Assembly (NCBI GenBank): GCA_041917255.1
Contig: JAYRYA010000003.1
Location: forward strand, 1-64,000
Source: Zoogloea sp041917255
GTDB taxonomy: Bacteria; Pseudomonadota; Gammaproteobacteria; Burkholderiales; Rhodocyclaceae
Reading direction: 5' to 3'
Length of the DNA stretch: 64,000 nucleotides
Shown here piece by piece: positions 54,286 to 62,730 of this stretch. A program made the translations under genes and the position numbers. The notes below the pieces were generated by a model that had not been told where the DNA came from, made no database searches, and saw only the letters and a list, made by a program, of their open reading frames with translations. Positions within the stretch are counted from its first letter, which is position 1; the number at the start of each line of letters is the position of its first letter.

Positions 54286-54489
54286 GATGTTTCCTGAAAT
54301 ATTGCCTTGCAGCACGACGATTCTACGGAAAGACTCGAAACTAACTTTAGCACTAGATCAAATGATTGTTGCGTTGCATCAGGTGTGGTGCGCAACGGGC
54401 CCCGTTCCGAGAACTGCGCCGCAATATCTGTAAAACATCACGTGCTAAAATCGCCCGGAATCGAATTCAAACCGCATTAAGGGATGTCC

Positions 54490-55851
54490 ATGGAAGTGAT
54501 CGTTCTCGCCGCCGGTCAGGGTAAGCGCATGCGCTCGGTGTTGCCCAAGGTGCTTCAGCCCCTCGCGGCCAAGCCGATGCTGGGCCATGTGCTGGACACT
54601 GCCCGGGCGCTGGAAGCCCGACGCATCGTGGTGGTGTATGGCCACGGCGGCGAAGTGGTGCGCGAAGCCCTCGACGCCCCCGATCTCGCCTGGGCCCGTC
54701 AGGACCCGCCCCAGGGCACCGGCCATGCGGTGCAGCAAGCCATGCCGCTGGTCGACGACGGCGACATCGCGCTGATCCTCTACGGCGACGTGCCGCTGAT
54801 CGGCGTGCCCACCCTGCAGCGCCTGATGGCCGCCGCCAGCGACCGCCAGCTGGCGCTCCTCACCGTCAATATGGACGACCCCACCGGCTACGGCCGCATC
54901 ATCCGCGAAGGCGGCAAGGTCACCTGCATCGTCGAAGAGAAGGACGCCTCGCCCGAGCAGCGCCGGGTGCAGGAGGTGAACACCGGCATCCTCGCCGCCC
55001 CGGTCGAGCGCCTGCGCGGCTGGCTCGCCAACCTCAAGAACGACAACGCCCAAGGCGAGTACTACCTCACCGACATCATCGCGATGGCGGTGGCCGATGG
55101 CCTGGAGGTGGTCACCACCCAGCCCGACGCCTTCGAGGAAACCCTCGGCGTCAATAACAAGACCCAGCTCGCCGAGCTCGAGCGCATCCACCAGCGCAAC
55201 ATCGCCCGCGGCCTCACCGACGCCGGCGTCACCGTGATCGACCCGGCGCGCATCGACGTGCGCGGCACGCTCACCTGCGGGCGTGATGTCGAGATCGACG
55301 TGAACTGCATCTTCGAAGGCAAGGTCGAGCTCGCCGACGGCGTGCGCGTGGGTGCCAACTGCGTGATCCGCAACGCCACCATCGGCGCCGGCACCAGGAT
55401 CGCCCCGTTCTCCCACATCGAAGACACCACGATGGGCGCCGCCTGCGCCATCGGCCCCTACGCCCGCACCCGCCCCGGCACCGTGCTGGGCGAGGATGTG
55501 CATCTGGGCAACTTCGTCGAGGTGAAGAACAGCGTGATTGCCGACCACTCCAAGGCCAACCACCTGGCCTACGTGGGCGACGCCGACATCGGCCAGCGGG
55601 TCAATGTGGGTGCTGGCACCATCACCTGCAATTACGACGGTGCCAACAAGTTCCGCACCATCATCGAGGACGACGTGTTCATCGGGTCCGACACCCAGCT
55701 CGTCGCCCCGGTTCGCGTAGGCAAGGGCGCCACCCTCGGTGCCGGCACCACGCTCTCCAAGGATGCCCCGGCCGGCGAACTCACCGTCTCCCGCGCCAAG
55801 CAGGTGTCGATTCCTGGCTGGAAGCGTCCGGTCAAACTCAAGAAAGCCTGA
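54490..55851 (+). CDS. glmU: Bifunctional UDP-GlcNAc pyrophosphorylase / GlcN-1-P acetyltransferase
   Basis: A 453-residue enzyme. ATG 54490 is preferred because AAGGG at 54479-54483 stands six bases before it, whereas the upstream ATG 54484 directly abuts that box. The uridyltransferase motif LAAGQGKRMRSVLPK is at residues 6-20, with YGDVPLI and EYYLTDI further on. The left-handed beta-helix acetyltransferase covers residues 250-453 with HLAYVGDADIG and GAGTITCNYDGANK. A TAAAAT -10 box at 54446-54451 may be its promoter. It supplies UDP-GlcNAc for wall and LPS; glmS follows by 58 bp. Confidence 0.96.
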   Translation: MEVIVLAAGQGKRMRSVLPKVLQPLAAKPMLGHVLDTARALEARRIVVVYGHGGEVVREALDAPDLAWARQDPPQGTGHAVQQAMPLVDDGDIALILYGDVPLIGVPTLQRLMAAASDRQLALLTVNMDDPTGYGRIIREGGKVTCIVEEKDASPEQRRVQEVNTGILAAPVERLRGWLANLKNDNAQGEYYLTDIIAMAVADGLEVVTTQPDAFEETLGVNNKTQLAELERIHQRNIARGLTDAGVTVIDPARIDVRGTLTCGRDVEIDVNCIFEGKVELADGVRVGANCVIRNATIGAGTRIAPFSHIEDTTMGAACAIGPYARTRPGTVLGEDVHLGNFVEVKNSVIADHSKANHLAYVGDADIGQRVNVGAGTITCNYDGANKFRTIIEDDVFIGSDTQLVAPVRVGKGATLGAGTTLSKDAPAGELTVSRAKQVSIPGWKRPVKLKKA

Positions 55852-55909
55852 TACCCTCATTCTTTTGGCCCGGCAATGATGGTCGGGTCTTTTCGAAAGG
55901 TTTCCGCTC

Positions 55910-57748
55910 ATGTGTGGCATCGTCACCGCCATTGCCCGTCGCAACATCGTCCCCGTGCTGCTCGAAGGGCTGCGTAAGCTTGAATACCGTGGCTACGATT
56001 CGGCCGGCCTTGCCGTCCTGAAGACCGAAGGCACGCCCGAGCTGACTCGCCTGCGCGCCGTCGGCCGAGTGGCCGAACTGGCCGCCCAGGCCGATGAGTC
56101 CAAACTCGAAGCCAGCATCGGCATCGCGCACACCCGCTGGGCCACCCATGGCGTACCCTCCGAGCGCAACGCCCACCCGCACATCTCCGGCGGCCTGGCG
56201 GTGGTGCATAACGGGATCATCGAGAACTTCGAAGAGCTGCGCACCCGGCTGCGCGCCAAGGGCTACGTATTCACGTCCGAAACCGACACCGAAGCCATCG
56301 CCCACCTGCTGCACGACAAGCTCAAGACCATCCCCGATCTCTTCGACGCCGTTCGCGCCACCGTGGCTGAACTGGTCGGCGCCTACGCCATCGGCGTCGT
56401 GGCCGAGGCCGACACCCGCCGCGTGATCGTCGCCCGCAAGGGCTCGCCGCTGTTGCTGGGCGTGGGCGAAGACGGCCACTACGCCGCCTCCGACACCGCC
56501 GCGCTGCTGCAGGTCACCCGCAAGGTGGTCTATCTTGAAGACGGCGACGTGGCCGAGCTGACCCTCGACGGCTTCCGGGTCACCCTCACCGACGGCACTC
56601 CCGTCGAGCGCGCGGTCAACATCTCGGGCCTGTCGGCCGACGCGGTCGAGCTGGGCAAGTACCGCCACTACATGCAGAAGGAAATCTTCGAGCAGCCCCA
56701 GGCCCTGGCCAACACCCTCGAGCCCATCGCTGGCGCTGGCGCCATCAGCCCCCAGATCTTTGGTGCCGAGGCTATCGATGTCCTCAAGGCTACCCGTCGC
56801 GTGCTGATCCTCGCCTGCGGCACCAGCTACCACTCTGGCTTCACCGCCCGCTACTGGCTCGAATCCGTCGCCAAGATCCCCTGCACCGTCGAGATCGCGT
56901 CCGAATACCGCTACCGCGAATCGGTGCCCGAATCCGATACCCTGGTCGTCGTCATCTCCCAGTCTGGCGAGACCGCCGACACCCTGGCCGCGCTCAAGCA
57001 CGCCAAGAGCCTGGGCATGACCAAGACCCTGGCGATCTGCAACGTGCCCGAATCCGCCATCGTCCGCGAATCCGCGCTGCGCCTCATCACCCGCGCCGGC
57101 CCGGAGATCGGCGTGGCCTCCACCAAGGCCTTCACCACCCAGCTGGCCGCCCTGGCCCTGCTGGCCCTCGCGCTGGCCAAGATCAACGGCCGCCTCTCCG
57201 CCGAGCAGGAAGCCGGCTTCCTCACCCAGATGCGTCACCTGCCGGTGGCCGTGGGCAAGGTGTTGGAGCTCGAGCCCGAGATCGAAAAGTGGGCCCAGCG
57301 CTTCGCCGGCAAGCACCACGCGCTCTTCCTGGGCCGTGGCAGCCACTGGCCCATCGCGATGGAAGGCGCTCTCAAGCTCAAGGAAATCTCCTACATCCAC
57401 GCCGAAAGCTATGCCGCTGGCGAACTCAAGCACGGTCCGCTGGCGCTGGTGGACAAGGAGATGCCCGTCATCGCCGTGGCCCCGGCCGACGAGCTGCTCG
57501 AAAAGCTCAAGAGCAACCTGCAGGAAGTCCGCGCCCGTGGCGGCGAGCTTTACGTGTTTGCCGACGCCGGCTCCGAGATCCCCGAATCCGAAGGCGTGCA
57601 CATCCTGCACATGCCCGAGCACTACGGCATGCTGTCGCCGATCCTCCACGTCATCCCGCTGCAGCTCCTCAGCTACCACGCTGCCCTCGTCAAGGGTACC
57701 GACGTGGACAAGCCGCGTAACCTCGCAAAGTCCGTGACCGTCGAGTAA
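55910..57748 (+). CDS. glmS: Glutamine-fructose-6-phosphate aminotransferase
   Basis: A 612-residue enzyme making glucosamine-6-phosphate. The N-terminal nucleophile is Cys2 (MCGIV), with LEYRGYDSAGLAV, HTRWATHG and NGIIENF. Two SIS isomerase domains carry ACGTSYHSG, SQSGETADTLAAL and SSHP-like LGRGSHWPIAMEGALKLKE; it ends DKPRNLAKSVTVE. It follows glmU by 58 bp and is closed by a strong terminator. No glmS ribozyme-like leader was seen; the RapZ homologue 52 kb upstream is a possible regulator by analogy. Confidence 0.97.
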   Translation: MCGIVTAIARRNIVPVLLEGLRKLEYRGYDSAGLAVLKTEGTPELTRLRAVGRVAELAAQADESKLEASIGIAHTRWATHGVPSERNAHPHISGGLAVVHNGIIENFEELRTRLRAKGYVFTSETDTEAIAHLLHDKLKTIPDLFDAVRATVAELVGAYAIGVVAEADTRRVIVARKGSPLLLGVGEDGHYAASDTAALLQVTRKVVYLEDGDVAELTLDGFRVTLTDGTPVERAVNISGLSADAVELGKYRHYMQKEIFEQPQALANTLEPIAGAGAISPQIFGAEAIDVLKATRRVLILACGTSYHSGFTARYWLESVAKIPCTVEIASEYRYRESVPESDTLVVVISQSGETADTLAALKHAKSLGMTKTLAICNVPESAIVRESALRLITRAGPEIGVASTKAFTTQLAALALLALALAKINGRLSAEQEAGFLTQMRHLPVAVGKVLELEPEIEKWAQRFAGKHHALFLGRGSHWPIAMEGALKLKEISYIHAESYAAGELKHGPLALVDKEMPVIAVAPADELLEKLKSNLQEVRARGGELYVFADAGSEIPESEGVHILHMPEHYGMLSPILHVIPLQLLSYHAALVKGTDVDKPRNLAKSVTVE

Positions 57749-57775
57749 GCGGCGCGGTCTGTTGTGACTGGAGCA

Positions 57776-57811
57776 AATAAAGTTCGTCGGATCCGAATAA
57801 AGTTCGTCGGA
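57776..57811 (+). repeat. Tandem copies of a 16-bp sequence downstream of glmS
   Basis: AATAAAGTTCGTCGGA occurs at 57776-57791 and again at 57796-57811, separated by TCCG; the junction contains the palindrome CGGATCCG. The element is AT-richer than its surroundings and lies between the glmS stop and its terminator. Origin unknown. Confidence 0.75.
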
Positions 57812-57825
57812 CTCTGAGCGAAGAG

Positions 57826-57851
57826 AGGGGGCCGCTGGCCCCCTGTTTTTT
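57826..57851 (+). terminator. Intrinsic terminator of glmUS
   Basis: AGGGGGCC at 57826-57833, loop GCT, GGCCCCCT at 57837-57844, followed by GTTTTTT. A perfect 8-bp GC-rich stem with a T-run, about 80 bp after the glmS stop. Confidence 0.9.
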
Positions 57852-57928
57852 GGGTTGGGGCGTGTCTGCCGTGGTCGTCGTGGAGGGCGTGCGGGACGGC
57901 TGCTTTTCGTCCCAAGCCGACGGTCGCC

Positions 57929-58162
57929 TCACGGGGTGATCCGGCCGAGGATCAGGTCGTAACCGTGCTGGGTGACCTTCAGGCAGCGCTGGGCCTGTCC
58001 GGGCGTGAAACCGTCCGCGTCGTCGGCCAGTTCAGCCAGACCTCGATCCATCAGCAGGCTCGCCTGTTCGGTAGTGAGATCGGGGCGAACGCGCACGCGG
58101 ACGCCGCTGACCAACATGCACTGGCGGGCGAGTTCGAGATCCGTGTGGAGGGTGTTGGGCAT
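57929..58162 (-). CDS. Small protein of unknown function (77 aa)
   Basis: A 77-residue protein starting MPNTLHTDLELARQCMLVSG. It has no signal, membrane segment or known motif. The composition is ordinary and soluble with an Asp-rich middle (RGLAELADDADGF) and a C-terminal helix. It follows the Rieske-type gene by 32 bp on the same strand, so both may share a transcript. A longer competing frame covers the same bases on the other strand, but its product is Arg/Ser-rich. I do not recognise the family. Confidence 0.6.
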   Translation of the reverse strand: MPNTLHTDLELARQCMLVSGVRVRVRPDLTTEQASLLMDRGLAELADDADGFTPGQAQRCLKVTQHGYDLILGRITP

Positions 58163-58194
58163 GGGGTTCTCCGGGTGTGGCGCGGGGGCTGTGC

Positions 58195-58590
58195 TCAGGC
58201 AAGCGTCTGGAGGGGGCGGACGTGGCGATCCGCGATCCAGATGCCCGCTTCATCCTCGACGAGATCGATGGCCGTGAGGCGCTGCCCGCGGCAGATCTCG
58301 CTGAGGGATTCACCCGTGCGCGGATCGTAGACGATCCCGTGCATCGAGCAGCGCAGGTAGCGGCCGCTGGCGTCGAAGATCACGTCCTGCTCGCAGTCCA
58401 GCGTGCGGGGCATGTGCACACACAGGTTCTTGTAGGCGCGACATTCGCCGCCACGGCGAAACACGACAACCGACACCGGCACGTCGTCGTAGCGGACGTC
58501 GATCTTGAGGTAGGCACCTTCTGCGATCCTGTCGAGAGGGCCGATCCACAGCCGTTCCGGGCCGTAGGGCGTCAGAGCTTGAGGTTTCAT
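58195..58590 (-). CDS. Rieske [2Fe-2S] domain protein
   Basis: A 131-residue single-domain protein from ATG 58590. The Rieske ligands are Cys57 and His59 in NLCVHMPR and Cys81 and His84 in LRCSMHGIVYDP. It has no membrane anchor and no oxygenase catalytic domain, so it is a soluble ferredoxin-like electron carrier or a NirD-like regulator. The stretch VPVSVVVFRRGGECRAYKNLC is typical of ferredoxins of ring-hydroxylating systems. No oxygenase gene is nearby. The LysR gene ends 95 bp upstream. Confidence 0.88.
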   Translation of the reverse strand: MKPQALTPYGPERLWIGPLDRIAEGAYLKIDVRYDDVPVSVVVFRRGGECRAYKNLCVHMPRTLDCEQDVIFDASGRYLRCSMHGIVYDPRTGESLSEICRGQRLTAIDLVEDEAGIWIADRHVRPLQTLA

Positions 58591-58685
58591 TCGGGCTTCG
58601 ACCTTGTGGCAAATCCAACCGGGAGCTTCGAACGCAGCAAGTTGGATGCCAGTCTGCGTCTGATGGACGCAGCCCGCCCCGTCGG

Positions 58686-59576
58686 TTAGCGGGCGGCTGC
58701 CGTCAGGCTCTCCACCAGCGCCGACGCAAAGCCCGACAGTGTCTCGCGCTTCTTCACGCATACCTTCAGATCGCGCTGGGCCCAGCTCTCCTGGAGTTCG
58801 AGGATTGCCAATGCGGCGCGGGCAGGGCCGTCGGGGATGGCGCTGCGGGGCACCATGCCAAGGCCGACGCCGGCCCCCACCATCCGGCACACGGCCTCGA
58901 AGCTCCTCACCTGGATGCGTACTTCCAGATGGCGGCCCAGCGCGGCGGCGGCGTTCATGGTGAAGGTGTGGATGGCCGAACCGGCGTGGAGCATCACGAA
59001 GGGGTGGTCGAGCACATCGACGAAGGCCGTGCTGGGCTGGGCGGCGAGGGGGTGATCGCGCGGCGCGATCAACACCAGCCGGTCGGCCCGGTAAGGGATG
59101 AAGACCACTTCGGCGCCCTCGACCGATTCGGCCACCACGCCCACCTCCACCTCGCCCCGCGCCACCGCCATCACGATCTCGGGGCTGGTGTGTTCCTCCA
59201 GGGTGATGCTTACCTGCGGGTGGCTGCGCAGAAAGGCCGACAGGCTTTCGGGCAGGAAGGTGTGGGTGGCGTGGGTGTTGGCCCACAGATTGACGTGACC
59301 CTTCACGCCCTTGGCGAAGGGCGAGAGGTCGGCGTGCATCTGCTCGAGCTGGGCAAACACCTGCCGGGCGTGGCGCAGCAGGGCTTCGCCGGCGCGGGTG
59401 AGGCTTACCCCGCGGGCCTCGCGGATCAGCAGCGGGGTGCCGATGGAATCTTCCAGCAGACGGATGCGATGGCTGGCCGAAGACGGCGCCAGATGCACCC
59501 GCTCGGCCCCGCGGGTGAGGTTGTGGAGTTCGGCAATGGCCACGAAGAGGCGCAGGTCTATGAGGTCGTAGTGCAT
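58686..59576 (-). CDS. LysR-family transcriptional regulator
   Basis: A 296-residue protein from ATG 59576. The winged helix-turn-helix occupies residues 1-60 (DLRLFVAIAELHNLTRGAERVHLAPSSASHRIRLLED region), followed by the linker helix and a periplasmic-binding-like effector domain (residues 90-290) with ARGEVEVGVVAES and VGAGVGLGMVPRSAI. It is divergent from the EamA transporter gene with 104 bp between starts, the usual layout for a LysR regulator and its target. Effector unknown. Confidence 0.93.
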   Translation of the reverse strand: MHYDLIDLRLFVAIAELHNLTRGAERVHLAPSSASHRIRLLEDSIGTPLLIREARGVSLTRAGEALLRHARQVFAQLEQMHADLSPFAKGVKGHVNLWANTHATHTFLPESLSAFLRSHPQVSITLEEHTSPEIVMAVARGEVEVGVVAESVEGAEVVFIPYRADRLVLIAPRDHPLAAQPSTAFVDVLDHPFVMLHAGSAIHTFTMNAAAALGRHLEVRIQVRSFEAVCRMVGAGVGLGMVPRSAIPDGPARAALAILELQESWAQRDLKVCVKKRETLSGFASALVESLTAAAR

Positions 59577-59599
59577 CTTTGTTGGTGATGGGCGAATGC

Positions 59600-59617
59600 T
59601 GGCTTGGGGAAAAGCCA
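59600..59617. promoter_or_regulatory. Dyad in the LysR/EamA intergenic region (possible LysR box)
   Basis: TGGCTT at 59600-59605 and AAGCCA at 59612-59617 are exact inverted repeats with a 6-bp centre, and the site fits T-N11-A. It lies 24 bp from the LysR start and 64 bp from the EamA start, a sensible place for autoregulation and control of the exporter. Confidence 0.5.
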
Positions 59618-59680
59618 ATTTTCAGTGGCGGATTGGCCAGTCATCATTCGTTTTATCACAACACTGGCAGGAGCGCCCCC

Positions 59681-60622
59681 ATGCCCTGGAAACATTGGTC
59701 TGCCGAGCGGATGGGCATCGCGATGGCGGTGCTGGCGGCCTTCGGGTTCTCGTTCAAGGCGATCTTCGTCAAGCTGGCCTACGCCGCCGCGCCGGTGGAT
59801 GCCATCACCCTGCTTACGCTGCGGATGAGCTTTTCGCTGCCCATCGCGCTGGGCGTGGCCTGGTGGATCGGGCGCGATGCGCCTCCCCTGGCCCGCGTGG
59901 ACTGGGGCATGTTGGTGATGCTGGGGCTGCTGGGCTACTACGGCAGCAGCATCCTGGACTTCGTCGGGCTGCAGTACATCACCGCGGCGCTGGAGCGGCT
60001 GATCCTGTTCGTCTATCCCACCCTCACGGTGCTGATCGGCGTGCTCTTCATGGGCAAGCGGCTGGAGCGGCGGCAGGTGGCGGCGCTGGTGCTCTCTTAC
60101 GCGGGCATCGGGCTGGCCTTCGCCCACGACCTGAAGATTGCCGGTGACACCCACGCGGTGTGGCTGGGTGCGGCTTTTGTGTTCGGGTCGGCGCTCACCT
60201 ACGCCCTTTACAGCGCCGGCACCGAGATGGCGGTGCGCCGGCTCGGGGCGATCCGCTTCGCGGCGCTGGCGATTATCGTCTCCACCGTGGCCACCCAGCT
60301 CCACTTTGTGGCGAGCCAGCCGATCACGGCCCTGGTGCAGCCGCTGCCGGTGTATCTGTACGGGGCGGGGATGGCGCTATTCTCGACGGTGCTGCCCGTG
60401 TTCTGGCAGTCGGTGGCGATCCGCCGGATCGGTGCTGCGCGGGCGGTGCTGATCGGCACCCTGGGGCCGGTGCTCACCATCTTCTTCGGTTGGGTGCTGC
60501 TGGGCGAAGCCATCTCACTGCAGCAGATGCTCGGGGCCGCGCTGGTGCTGGGGGGCGTGCTGATGGTGACACGGCGCAGCGCTGCGCGCCCGGCGGTGGG
60601 GATTGGCGGCAAGCCGGCCTGA
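59681..60622 (+). CDS. EamA/DMT-family membrane exporter
   Basis: A 313-residue protein with ten predicted membrane helices in two EamA halves, starting at ATG 59681 behind AGGAG. The first half starts AMAVLAAFGFSFKAIFVKLAY and includes ITAALERLILFVYPTLTVL, the signature loop before helix 4; the second half ends LGPVLTIFFGWVLLGEAISLQQMLGA. Relatives export amino acids or other metabolites. It is divergent from the LysR gene and probably controlled by it. Confidence 0.9.
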   Translation: MPWKHWSAERMGIAMAVLAAFGFSFKAIFVKLAYAAAPVDAITLLTLRMSFSLPIALGVAWWIGRDAPPLARVDWGMLVMLGLLGYYGSSILDFVGLQYITAALERLILFVYPTLTVLIGVLFMGKRLERRQVAALVLSYAGIGLAFAHDLKIAGDTHAVWLGAAFVFGSALTYALYSAGTEMAVRRLGAIRFAALAIIVSTVATQLHFVASQPITALVQPLPVYLYGAGMALFSTVLPVFWQSVAIRRIGAARAVLIGTLGPVLTIFFGWVLLGEAISLQQMLGAALVLGGVLMVTRRSAARPAVGIGGKPA

Positions 60623-60764
60623 TGTGGGAGATATACCCATTACGGGCGGCTTGTGACGATCGGATACAGATGCGGGGCTGGTTTCCGAATGGCATCTGCG
60701 CAATACTTCGGCATACGCTGTACACGATATGCCGGAGGGCATGCCGTTCATCGAGGAGACGCCC

Positions 60765-61247
60765 GTGCCCCCCCTTTGTTACCGCTCCATCCTGAGCCCC
60801 TTGCTGCTGGCCATCATGCTGGTGGCGGCCAAGCCGGTACCGGCTCAACCCAAGCCTGCGGCGCCGGTCGTGCCACGCAGCGGCGAGCAGGTGTACCGGG
60901 AGACCTGCTTTGCCTGCCATGAAACCGGCGTCGCCCGCGCACCCCGCATCGGCGACCGTGCGGGCTGGGCGGCGCGGATCGACGAAGGTTTGCCGATGCT
61001 CGCCAGCCACGGCTGGGTGGGCGTGCAGGCAATGCCACCCAAGGGTGGCAACCCCGATCTCAGCCTCGGCGAGTTCGCCAGTGGCGTGGTGTACATGGCC
61101 AACCAGTCGGGGGCCAGCTGGAAGGAGCCTGACGCACCAACCCTCCGCCGCATCCTGAAGGAAACCGAGCGGCGCCTCGAACTCACGATCCGCGAGGCCG
61201 AAGCCATGAAGCGCGATCTGCGCCGGCAGCGTGAGGCGCTGCGCTGA
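60765..61247 (+). CDS. Cytochrome c5-like periplasmic c-type cytochrome
   Basis: A 160-residue protein from GTG 60765, which has GAGGAG six bases upstream and gives a clean Sec signal (SILSPLLLAIMLVAAKPVPAQ). ATGs at 60729 and 60741 would add residues ahead of the signal. The heme site CFACH is at residues 48-52 and the axial Met is in AMPPKGGNPDLS. APRIGDRAGWAARI and FASGVVYMANQSG are like cytochrome c5. A charged C-terminal helix (ILKETERRLELTIREAEAMKRDLRRQ) is an addition to the usual domain. It carries electrons in the periplasm. Confidence 0.85.
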   Translation: MPPLCYRSILSPLLLAIMLVAAKPVPAQPKPAAPVVPRSGEQVYRETCFACHETGVARAPRIGDRAGWAARIDEGLPMLASHGWVGVQAMPPKGGNPDLSLGEFASGVVYMANQSGASWKEPDAPTLRRILKETERRLELTIREAEAMKRDLRRQREALR

Positions 61248-61394
61248 ATTCGCCGTCCGCGGCCAGCCCGACAAGCTGATCGGGCTGATCCGCGCCAGCA
61301 AGGACAAGCGCGGCGACTGACCGCGCCGGGGATTCCCAGCGCCGCGGTGGCGTGGGACGATTGGGGTGATTCTCGCCCCCATTTCCGTGTCGCC

Positions 61395-62030
61395 ATGTAC
61401 ATCCCGCCCGCCTTCCGCGAATCCGATCCCGAACCCATGCACGCCTTGATGCGTGTCCACCCGCTGGCGTTGCTGGTCACGCATGGCCCCGGCGGGCTGA
61501 TGGCCTCGCCGGTGCCCTTCCTGATCTATCCGGACGAAGGGGCCCACGGCGTGCTTCGCGCCCATGTGGCCCGGGCCAACCCCCACTGGCGCGAGCTGGC
61601 CGGGCTGGACGAGTGCCTGGTGGTGTTCCAGGGCGACGAAGCTTATGTCACGCCGGCGTGGTATCCCACCAAGGCGGCAACCGGCAAGGTGGTCCCCACC
61701 TGGAACTACGCCACCGTGCATGCCTGGGGCCGGCCGGCGGTGGTGGAGGATGCCGGGTGGCTGCGTCGTCAGGTCGATGATCTCACCCATCTGAACGAAC
61801 ATATCCGCCCTAGGCCGTGGGCTGCAGCGGACGCGCCGGACGATTTCATCGCCGGCCAGCTCAAAGCCATCGTCGGCATCGAGATTCCCGTCGCGCGGAT
61901 CGAGGGCAAGTGGAAGATGAGCCAGAATCGCTCCGCGGAAGACCGGGCCGGTGTCGTGGCCGGCTTGTCGGATGCAGGCGACCCGCACCACGATGCGGCG
62001 GTGGCCGATGCGGTGCAGCGCCGGCTGTAA
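61395..62030 (+). CDS. FMN-binding negative transcriptional regulator-like protein (PaiB family)
   Basis: A 211-residue protein from ATG 61395. It starts MYIPPAFRESDPEPMHALM, the PaiB N-terminus, and has SPVPFLIYPDEG, ARANPHWRELAG, YVTPAWYPTKAATGKVVPTWNY and KWKMSQNRS, all typical of the split-barrel FMN-binding family. The family was named after a Bacillus repressor, but many members are probably FMN-dependent enzymes. It is convergent with pdxH, another split-barrel flavin protein, 18 bp away. Confidence 0.9.
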   Translation: MYIPPAFRESDPEPMHALMRVHPLALLVTHGPGGLMASPVPFLIYPDEGAHGVLRAHVARANPHWRELAGLDECLVVFQGDEAYVTPAWYPTKAATGKVVPTWNYATVHAWGRPAVVEDAGWLRRQVDDLTHLNEHIRPRPWAAADAPDDFIAGQLKAIVGIEIPVARIEGKWKMSQNRSAEDRAGVVAGLSDAGDPHHDAAVADAVQRRL

Positions 62031-62048
62031 ATCCAGCCGCGTGCGGGC

Positions 62049-62693
62049 TCAGGGGGCCAGCCGCACCTTGCGCCACTGGCCGCCCTGCAGCCGGTAGGCG
62101 ATGCGGTCGTGGAGGCGCGACGCGCGGCCCTGCCAGAACTCCCAGTAATCCGGCACCAGCCGGTAGCCGCCCCAGTGGGGCGGGCGCGGCGGGTTGAGGC
62201 CGAACTTCAGTCCGTATTCGGCCGCACGGGCGACGATGGTGCCACGGCCGGGAATCGTCTCGCTCTGGGGCGAGGCCCAGGCGCCGATGCGGTGGGTGAG
62301 CGGCCGGCTGGCAAAGTAGGTGTCGGATTCCTCGTCCGACACCTTCTCGACGCGCCCCTCGATGCGCACCACCCGCTCCAGCTCCACCCAGTGAAACTGC
62401 AGGGCCGCGAAGGGTTGGTGGGCCAGCTCGCGGCCCTTGCGGCTGGCGTAGTTGGAGAACCACACAATGCCCCGCGCGTCGCAGCCCTTGATGAGCACCA
62501 CGCGGGTGGATGGGCGGCCGTCGGTCCCGACGGTGGCGAGGGTCATCGCGTTGGGTTCGGGCAGGCCCCTGGCGAGGGCTTCGTCCAGCCACGTGGTGAA
62601 CTGGGCGGTGGGTTCGGCGGCCACCTGGTCTTCGTCCAGGCTGCCGTGTTCGTAGCTCTTGCGCAGGTCTGCGAGCTTGGGTTTGTCGGTCAT
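62049..62693 (-). CDS. pdxH: Pyridoxamine 5'-phosphate oxidase
   Basis: A 214-residue FMN enzyme making pyridoxal phosphate. N-terminal LADLRKSYEHGSLDE is typical; the FMN and substrate parts are ALARGLPEPNAMTLATVG, RVVLIKGCDARGIVWFSNYASRKGRELA and the C-terminal WGGYRLVPDYWEFWQGRASRLHDRI with RVRLAP-like KVRLAP. Complete and of usual length (E. coli 218). Confidence 0.97.
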   Translation of the reverse strand: MTDKPKLADLRKSYEHGSLDEDQVAAEPTAQFTTWLDEALARGLPEPNAMTLATVGTDGRPSTRVVLIKGCDARGIVWFSNYASRKGRELAHQPFAALQFHWVELERVVRIEGRVEKVSDEESDTYFASRPLTHRIGAWASPQSETIPGRGTIVARAAEYGLKFGLNPPRPPHWGGYRLVPDYWEFWQGRASRLHDRIAYRLQGGQWRKVRLAP

Positions 62694-62730
62694 GGTGGGC
62701 TCCGGGATGCTTGCCGCGTTGGATGTGGAT

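Noticed and set aside
55852..55909. glmS ribozyme or other riboswitch before glmS
   Set aside because: The gap is only 58 bp with no matching core; a ribozyme of that class needs far more sequence and is a feature of Gram-positive bacteria.
57776..57811. Insertion-sequence ends
   Set aside because: The two copies are direct, only 4 bp apart, and enclose no transposase. There are no inverted termini or target duplication.
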